From NCBI GenBank assembly GCA_903862565.1, contig CAIOYU010000196.1, forward strand, positions 1 through 39,680: a stretch of DNA of 39,680 nucleotides, written 5' to 3'. Below the pieces are notes generated by a model. The model saw nothing but the letters and a program-made list of their open reading frames with translations, had not been told where the DNA came from and ran no database searches. The DNA is from an uncultured Actinomycetes bacterium. Lineage in GTDB: Bacteria > Actinomycetota > Actinomycetes > Mycobacteriales > Mycobacteriaceae. The position numbers were made by a program, and so were the translations under genes. Of this stretch, positions 33,960-39,680 are shown one piece after another (position 1 is the stretch's first letter; each line of letters starts with the position of its first letter).

Positions 33960-36900
33960 ATGGGCATTTCTCACGGCGGGTCCTTCGTGCACCTGCACAA
34001 CCACTCCGAGTACTCGATGCTCGACGGTGCCGCCAAGATCACTCCGATGCTGGCCGAGGCGCAGCGGCTGGAGATGCCCGCGATCGGCATGACCGACCAC
34101 GGGAACATGTTCGGTGCCAGCGAGTTCTACATCGCCGCCACCCGGGTGGGCATCACGCCGATCATCGGGGTCGAGGCCTACGTCGCCCCCGGTTCACGCC
34201 TGGACACCCGCCGGATCCTCTGGGGCGACCCGAGCCAGAAGGCCGACGACGTCTCCGGCAGCGGTTCCTACACCCACCTCACGATGGTCGCCGAGAACGC
34301 CACCGGCCTGCGCAACCTGTTCAAGCTCACCTCGTTGGCCTCTTTCGAGGGCCAGTTGGGGAAGTGGGCGCGGATGGACGCCGAAATCATCGCCGAGCAC
34401 GCCGAGGGGATCATCGCCACCACCGGCTGCCCGTCCGGGGTGGTGCAGACGCGGCTCCGGCTGGGCCAGGACGCCGAGGCCCTCGCCGCTGCCGCCCAGT
34501 GGCAGGAGATCTTCGGCCGCGAGAACTACTTCCTCGAGGTCATGGACCACGGTCTGTCCATCGAGCGCCGGGTCCGCAACGGACTGCTGGACATCGGCCG
34601 CAAGCTGGGCATCCCGCCACTGGCCACCAACGATTGCCACTACGTCACCCGGGAGGCCGCGCACAACCACGAAGCGCTGCTGTGCGTCCAGACCGGCAAG
34701 ACGCTCTCGGACCCCAACAGGTTCAAATTCGACGGTGACGGCTACTACCTGAAGTCGGCCGCGGAGATGCGGGCACTGTGGGACAACGAGATCCCGGGGG
34801 CCTGCGACTCCACGCTGCGGATCGCCGAGCGAGTTCAGCCCTACGACGACGTGTGGACTCCGCGCGACCGGATGCCGGTGTTCCCCGTCCCCGAGGGACA
34901 CACCCAGGCGACGTGGCTGCGCCGTGAGGTCGACGCCGGCCTGGAGCGCCGGTTCCCCGGCGGGGTTCCCGCCGAGTACACCGATCGTGCCGCCTACGAG
35001 ATCAGCGTCATCTGCGACAAGGGGTATCCGTCCTACTTCCTCATCGTCGCGGACCTGATCGGCTATGCCCGTTCGGTCAATATCCGGGTGGGCCCCGGCC
35101 GTGGTTCGGCGGCGGGCGCACTGGTGGCCTACGCGCTGCGGATCACCGACATCGACCCGATCGAGCACGGCCTGCTCTTCGAACGCTTCCTCAATCCCGA
35201 ACGCGCGTCGATGCCCGATATCGACATCGACTTCGACGACCGCCGGCGCGGCGAGATGGTGCGCTACGCGGCCGAGAAGTACGGCAGCGACCGCGTGGCC
35301 CAGGTGATCACCTTCGGCACCATCAAGACCAAAGCGGCGCTGAAGGATTCGGCCCGGGTGCACTACGGCCAACCCGGGTTCGCGATCGCCGACCGGATCA
35401 CCAAGGCGCTCCCGCCACCGATCATGGCCAAGGACATCCCGCTGTCGGGGATCACCGACCCCACCCATGAGCGGTACAAGGAAGCCGCCGAGGTCCGCAG
35501 TCTGATCGACACCGACCCCGACGTGCGCACCATCTACGAGACCGCTAGGGGTCTGGAGGGCCTGGTCCGCAACGCCGGCGTGCACGCCTGCGCGGTGATC
35601 ATGAGTTCCGAACCGCTGATCGAGGCGATCCCGCTGTGGAAACGCCCTCAGGACGGCGCCATCATCACCGGCTGGGACTATCCGTCGTGCGAGGCCATCG
35701 GCCTGCTCAAGATGGACTTCCTGGGCCTGCGCAACCTGACGATCATCGGCGACGCGCTGGAGAACATCAAGGCCAACCGCGGTGTCGATCTGGTGCTCGA
35801 GTCGCTGACACTCGACGACCCGGCCACGTACGAACTGCTCTCCCGCGGCGACACCCTCGGGGTGTTCCAGCTCGACGGCGGTCCGATGCGAGACCTGTTG
35901 CGGCGCATGCAACCCACCGGGTTCGAGGACATCGTGGCCGTCCTGGCCCTCTACCGGCCCGGCCCGATGGGCATGAACGCCCACAACGACTACGCCGACC
36001 GCAAGAACGGCCGCCAGGCGATCAAGCCGATCCACCCCGAACTGGCCGAGCCGCTGCAGGAGATCCTGTCCGAGACCTACGGCCTGATCGTCTACCAAGA
36101 GCAGATCATGCGCATCGCGCAGAAGGTGGCCGGCTACTCACTGGCCCGAGCCGACATTCTGCGGAAAGCCATGGGCAAGAAGAAACGCGAGGTCCTGGAG
36201 AAGGAGTTCGAGGGCTTCTCCGAGGGCATGAAGGCCAACGGCTTCTCCGCACCTGCCGTTAAAGCCCTGTGGGACACCATCCTTCCGTTCGCCGACTACG
36301 CGTTCAACAAGTCCCACGCTGCGGGCTACGGGCTGGTGTCGTACTGGACCGCGTACCTCAAGGCGAACTATCCGGGCGAATACATGGCAGGTCTGCTGAC
36401 CTCGGTCGGTGACGACAAGGACAAGGCGGCGGTGTATCTGGCCGATTGCCGCAAACTCGGCATCACCGTGCTGCCCCCGGACGTCAACGAGTCCGAACTC
36501 AACTTCGCCTCGGTGGGCACCGATATCCGCTTCGGCCTCGGCGCGGTGCGCAACGTGGGCGCGAACGTCGTCAGTTCGCTCATCGCTACCCGCGCCACGA
36601 AGGGCAGATTCGGCGACTTCTCCGACTATCTGCACAAGATCGACATCGGTGCCTGCAACAAGAAGGTCACCGAATCGCTGATCAAGGCGGGTGCGTTCGA
36701 CTCGCTGGGGCATCCCCGCAAGGGCTTGTTCCTGGTGCATTCCGATGCCGTCGAATCCGTGCTGGGAACCAAGAAAGCCGAGGCGATAGGCCAATTCGAC
36801 CTGTTCGGCGGCGGCTCGGACGACGGTGCCGGCGGCGATGCGGTGTTCACCATCAAGGTTGCCGACGACGAGTGGGAAGACAAGCACAAACTCGCGCTGG

Positions 36901-37511
36901 AACGCGAGATGCTCGGCCTCTACGTGTCGGGCCATCCGCTTGACGGTGTCGCACATCTGTTGGCCGCGCAGGTCGACACCCATATTCCGGCAATCCTCGA
37001 CGGAGATGTCGCCAATGACGCCCAAGTCCGGATCGGCGGCATTCTGGCCGCCGTCAACCGACGGGTCAACAAGAGCGGAATGCCCTGGGCCTCTGCACAG
37101 TTGGAGGATTTGACCGGCGGCATCGAGGTGATGTTCTTCCCGCAGACGTACTCGCTGTTCGGAGCGGAGATCGCCGACGATGCCGTCGTACTGGTTGGCG
37201 CCAAGGTGCGCATCCAGGATGACCGCATCACCTTGATCGCCAACGACCTTGTGGTGCCTGACTTCTCGAACGCTCAGCAGGATCGCCCGCTGTCGGTGAG
37301 CCTGCCCACCCGGCAGTGCACGATGGACAAGGTGACCGCTCTCAAGCAGGTGCTGTCGCGGCACCCTGGCACCTCCCAGGTTCACCTGCGCCTCATCAGC
37401 GGCGACCGGATCACCACCCTGGAACTGGACCAGTCGCTGCGGGTTACACCGTCGTCGGCATTGATGGGCGACCTGAAGGCACTTCTCGGACCCGGCTGTC
37501 TGGGCGGTTAA
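33960..37511 (+). CDS. dnaE1: DNA polymerase III alpha subunit
   Basis: [19 protein letters not shown] (PHP); [86 protein letters not shown]. Confidence 0.98.
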   Translation: MGISHGGSFVHLHNHSEYSMLDGAAKITPMLAEAQRLEMPAIGMTDHGNMFGASEFYIAATRVGITPIIGVEAYVAPGSRLDTRRILWGDPSQKADDVSGSGSYTHLTMVAENATGLRNLFKLTSLASFEGQLGKWARMDAEIIAEHAEGIIATTGCPSGVVQTRLRLGQDAEALAAAAQWQEIFGRENYFLEVMDHGLSIERRVRNGLLDIGRKLGIPPLATNDCHYVTREAAHNHEALLCVQTGKTLSDPNRFKFDGDGYYLKSAAEMRALWDNEIPGACDSTLRIAERVQPYDDVWTPRDRMPVFPVPEGHTQATWLRREVDAGLERRFPGGVPAEYTDRAAYEISVICDKGYPSYFLIVADLIGYARSVNIRVGPGRGSAAGALVAYALRITDIDPIEHGLLFERFLNPERASMPDIDIDFDDRRRGEMVRYAAEKYGSDRVAQVITFGTIKTKAALKDSARVHYGQPGFAIADRITKALPPPIMAKDIPLSGITDPTHERYKEAAEVRSLIDTDPDVRTIYETARGLEGLVRNAGVHACAVIMSSEPLIEAIPLWKRPQDGAIITGWDYPSCEAIGLLKMDFLGLRNLTIIGDALENIKANRGVDLVLESLTLDDPATYELLSRGDTLGVFQLDGGPMRDLLRRMQPTGFEDIVAVLALYRPGPMGMNAHNDYADRKNGRQAIKPIHPELAEPLQEILSETYGLIVYQEQIMRIAQKVAGYSLARADILRKAMGKKKREVLEKEFEGFSEGMKANGFSAPAVKALWDTILPFADYAFNKSHAAGYGLVSYWTAYLKANYPGEYMAGLLTSVGDDKDKAAVYLADCRKLGITVLPPDVNESELNFASVGTDIRFGLGAVRNVGANVVSSLIATRATKGRFGDFSDYLHKIDIGACNKKVTESLIKAGAFDSLGHPRKGLFLVHSDAVESVLGTKKAEAIGQFDLFGGGSDDGAGGDAVFTIKVADDEWEDKHKLALEREMLGLYVSGHPLDGVAHLLAAQVDTHIPAILDGDVANDAQVRIGGILAAVNRRVNKSGMPWASAQLEDLTGGIEVMFFPQTYSLFGAEIADDAVVLVGAKVRIQDDRITLIANDLVVPDFSNAQQDRPLSVSLPTRQCTMDKVTALKQVLSRHPGTSQVHLRLISGDRITTLELDQSLRVTPSSALMGDLKALLGPGCLGG

Positions 37512-37545
37512 CCCAGCGCTGTGCGGCTTCCCGCGCGGGTAGCCC

Positions 37546-38682
37546 TCAGTGCTGTGCGTCCGTGATCTCAGCCTGCGGACGCTCGAGGTCGTAGGCGTCG
37601 TACACGAACCCCAGGTCGCGGCGGATGCGTTCGGGATCGAGGTTGAATTTCTCGGGCGAATGCTGGTGCTTGCTCTTGTAGGTGCGCTGCTTCTCGTGCT
37701 GAGCATGCACCTCGTCGAGGAAGGCCTGCGGCGGTTCGATCTCGATGAAGTCGAGAATCCGCTTCATCGTGGGTTCGAGGTTGTGCAGGAGGTCGGTGTA
37801 GCGGACCACGCAGAGGTTCTTCTCGGGGATCGCCCCGGAGGTCTGGGCCTCGTAGAAGGTGCGCAGCAGGTCCCCGGAGGCTTGGTAGAGGTTTTCGACC
37901 CAGCGTTGCTGGTCGGCGGGGCTGGTTTTGTTGAAGGCGTCGTAGCCGTTCTCCAGGACCCCGGCGATCAGGGACATGCCGGAGGGGATCACCTCGACGG
38001 GGTCGCGGATGATGTAGACCAGTTTCGCGTCGGGGTAGCGCTGCAGGACTTCCTCGATGCGGAAGGTCAGCATCGAGGTCTTGGCCAGGACCCGCTTGGC
38101 CTTCTTGTAGACCAGGTTCCGCCGCCAGATCGCCTCGTGATAGCCGAAGAAACGGTCCTTCTCGGCCTCGGAGACCCCGGAGATGCCCATCTCCTGCTTG
38201 GACAAGGCGCTGCCCCAGTGGTCCTGCCAGGCCAGGAAGTAGGCCCAGGCGAACGGCCCGTCCAGGGTCCGCAGGAACCAGGCCACGTCATCGGTTTCGA
38301 TGCCGCGCAGGTTGGTGTCGTGGACATCGGAGGGGTGGTAGCGGGCGGGGTTGAGCCGGTCGATCCGCGGGACGATCCGCCCGAGTAGCTTGCGGGCGGT
38401 GATCGCCGGGAACATCATTTCCCACAACTCGAAGGCCGCCATGTCCCCGGCATTGAGAAGCAGCCGGTGCAGGAACGTGGTCCCGCTGCGGGGGTTGCCC
38501 ACGATGAAGATCGGCCGATCGATCGGCTGGGTCTTCACTGCGGGGAACAGAACGTTGTCCGCGGCCATGGTGGCCGCGGAGATCCCCTCACGCACCTGTA
38601 GCGCGGCAAACGTCCCGATCGGGCGCAGCCGTGTGCCGAACGTGGAGCTGATCGTGCGGTACAGGTTCAGATACCGGCTCAC
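37546..38682 (-). CDS. sulfotransferase family protein (PAPS-dependent type)
   Basis: PIFIVGNPRSGTTFLHRLLLNAGDMAAFELWEMMFP (5'-PSB loop) and YIIRDPVEVIPSGMSLI (3'-PB); GTG start at 38682 overlaps the upstream stop. Confidence 0.9.
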   Translation of the reverse strand: MSRYLNLYRTISSTFGTRLRPIGTFAALQVREGISAATMAADNVLFPAVKTQPIDRPIFIVGNPRSGTTFLHRLLLNAGDMAAFELWEMMFPAITARKLLGRIVPRIDRLNPARYHPSDVHDTNLRGIETDDVAWFLRTLDGPFAWAYFLAWQDHWGSALSKQEMGISGVSEAEKDRFFGYHEAIWRRNLVYKKAKRVLAKTSMLTFRIEEVLQRYPDAKLVYIIRDPVEVIPSGMSLIAGVLENGYDAFNKTSPADQQRWVENLYQASGDLLRTFYEAQTSGAIPEKNLCVVRYTDLLHNLEPTMKRILDFIEIEPPQAFLDEVHAQHEKQRTYKSKHQHSPEKFNLDPERIRRDLGFVYDAYDLERPQAEITDAQH

Positions 38683-39680
38683 CGGCTGGCCTCTGCACCG
38701 ACACCGGCTGTGGCGGCTGGGGCACCGACGCCGTCTTCCCAGACCGCGGTGGCCGCGACGATGGTGAACCCCGCCGCCGCGCTGCCCAGCACGATCTTGT
38801 CCCCGTGTGCGACCCCACCGTGGCGCATCCGGTGATCCAGGGCCAACGCCCACGCGGTGCTGGCGGTGTTGCCGTAGAGGGCATGGGTGTGGATCGCGGC
38901 ATCGGGCTTGGCCCCGAGCTGGCCGAAGATCTTGTCCAACACCGCCTGGCTGGGCTGGTGGAACGCATAGTGGTCGACCTCATCGGCATGCCAGCCGGCA
39001 TGGTCGAGCATCTTCTTGACCTCGGGCACCACATGCACCGACAGGGCGAACAACTCCTTGGACTGGGAGGTGAAATGCCCATCGACCGGTGCCCGGCACA
39101 GATCCCAATGCTCCGAGCGGGTCTTGTGGATCAACTCCACCAACCGCGCCCCCCCGGTGGCCAACGCCTCCCGGGTCACCAGCAACGCCGCCGCGGCGTT
39201 GCCCAACGTCAACCCCGCCACGTTGACCATCACGTCCTCGAGGTTCTGCATGTCGTAATTGATCCGGTCCCGGGTGATCTCCCCCGAACAGATCAACGCG
39301 GTCTGGATGTCCTCATGCAACGCGAAATACCCGGCCGCGACGTGCAAGGCCTCCAACAACCCCGCACACGCACACGTCACGTCCAACGCCACCAACGGCC
39401 TGGCCCCCAACCGGCCCGCGACCTCGGTCGCGGTGGCCGGCTCGAACGCATCCCGGGCCACACCGCCGTAAATCAGCAGGTCCACATCCGTGGCCGCCAC
39501 ACCATTGTCGGCCAGACACGCCGCCGCCGCCTGCGCCGCGAACTCACCCGGAGACACCAACGTCTCACCCTCGAGATACCGCATCTTGGTATTACACCGA
39601 TCGAACACCCACCGAATGATTTGCTCGACAGGCTCCCAATCATTTGCCGAACCACGGAAAGCATCCCGCGCCCACGACAA
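38679..39680 (-). CDS. 3-oxoacyl-ACP synthase III (KAS-III/FabH-like), 5' end outside window
   Basis: LDVTCACAGLLEALHVA (catalytic Cys), YAFHQPSQAVLDKIF (His), THALYGNTASTAWALAL (Asn), GDKIVLGSAAAGFTIVAA; the upstream ~40 N-terminal residues are probably past 39680. Confidence 0.9.
   Translation of the reverse strand: MSWARDAFRGSANDWEPVEQIIRWVFDRCNTKMRYLEGETLVSPGEFAAQAAAACLADNGVAATDVDLLIYGGVARDAFEPATATEVAGRLGARPLVALDVTCACAGLLEALHVAAGYFALHEDIQTALICSGEITRDRINYDMQNLEDVMVNVAGLTLGNAAAALLVTREALATGGARLVELIHKTRSEHWDLCRAPVDGHFTSQSKELFALSVHVVPEVKKMLDHAGWHADEVDHYAFHQPSQAVLDKIFGQLGAKPDAAIHTHALYGNTASTAWALALDHRMRHGGVAHGDKIVLGSAAAGFTIVAATAVWEDGVGAPAATAGVGAEASR

Noticed and set aside
34194-36098. 634-aa ORF antisense to dnaE1
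   Set aside because: Antisense artefact; dnaE1 motifs are unambiguous on the + strand.

Overview
This is a high-GC mycobacterial-type chromosomal segment. The backbone order is NfeD / band-7 SPFH / TVP38 / mutA-mutB-meaB / lipL-like serine hydrolase, then ileS / dinB (Pol IV) / ansA / lspA / RluD-family pseudouridine synthase / RarD / SecD-P1-head-like protein / dnaE1. Between lipL and ileS lies an accessory lipid locus. It has a Mas/Pks5-like iterative PKS (KS-AT-DH-ER-KR-ACP), a PapA3-like acyltransferase and two tandem diverged HxxxDG acyltransferases on the + strand. These converge on a Gap/Sap-like membrane protein and an MmpL transporter on the - strand. The ~1 kb upstream of the PKS is AT-rich and non-coding, and carries an 18-bp perfect palindrome and a second inverted repeat. 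A T-box riboswitch leader (TGGTACCGCGG motif) precedes ileS. The IleRS coding sequence contains an in-frame 36-bp x3 near-perfect tandem repeat that looks like a recent 12-aa expansion. At the right edge, a KAS-III-like ketosynthase (cut by the window) overlaps by 4 bp with a PAPS-type sulfotransferase gene, forming an accessory pair of unknown product. No tRNA, rRNA, IS element or CRISPR array was recognised. All names come from reading the sequence and remembered family motifs; no searches were run.
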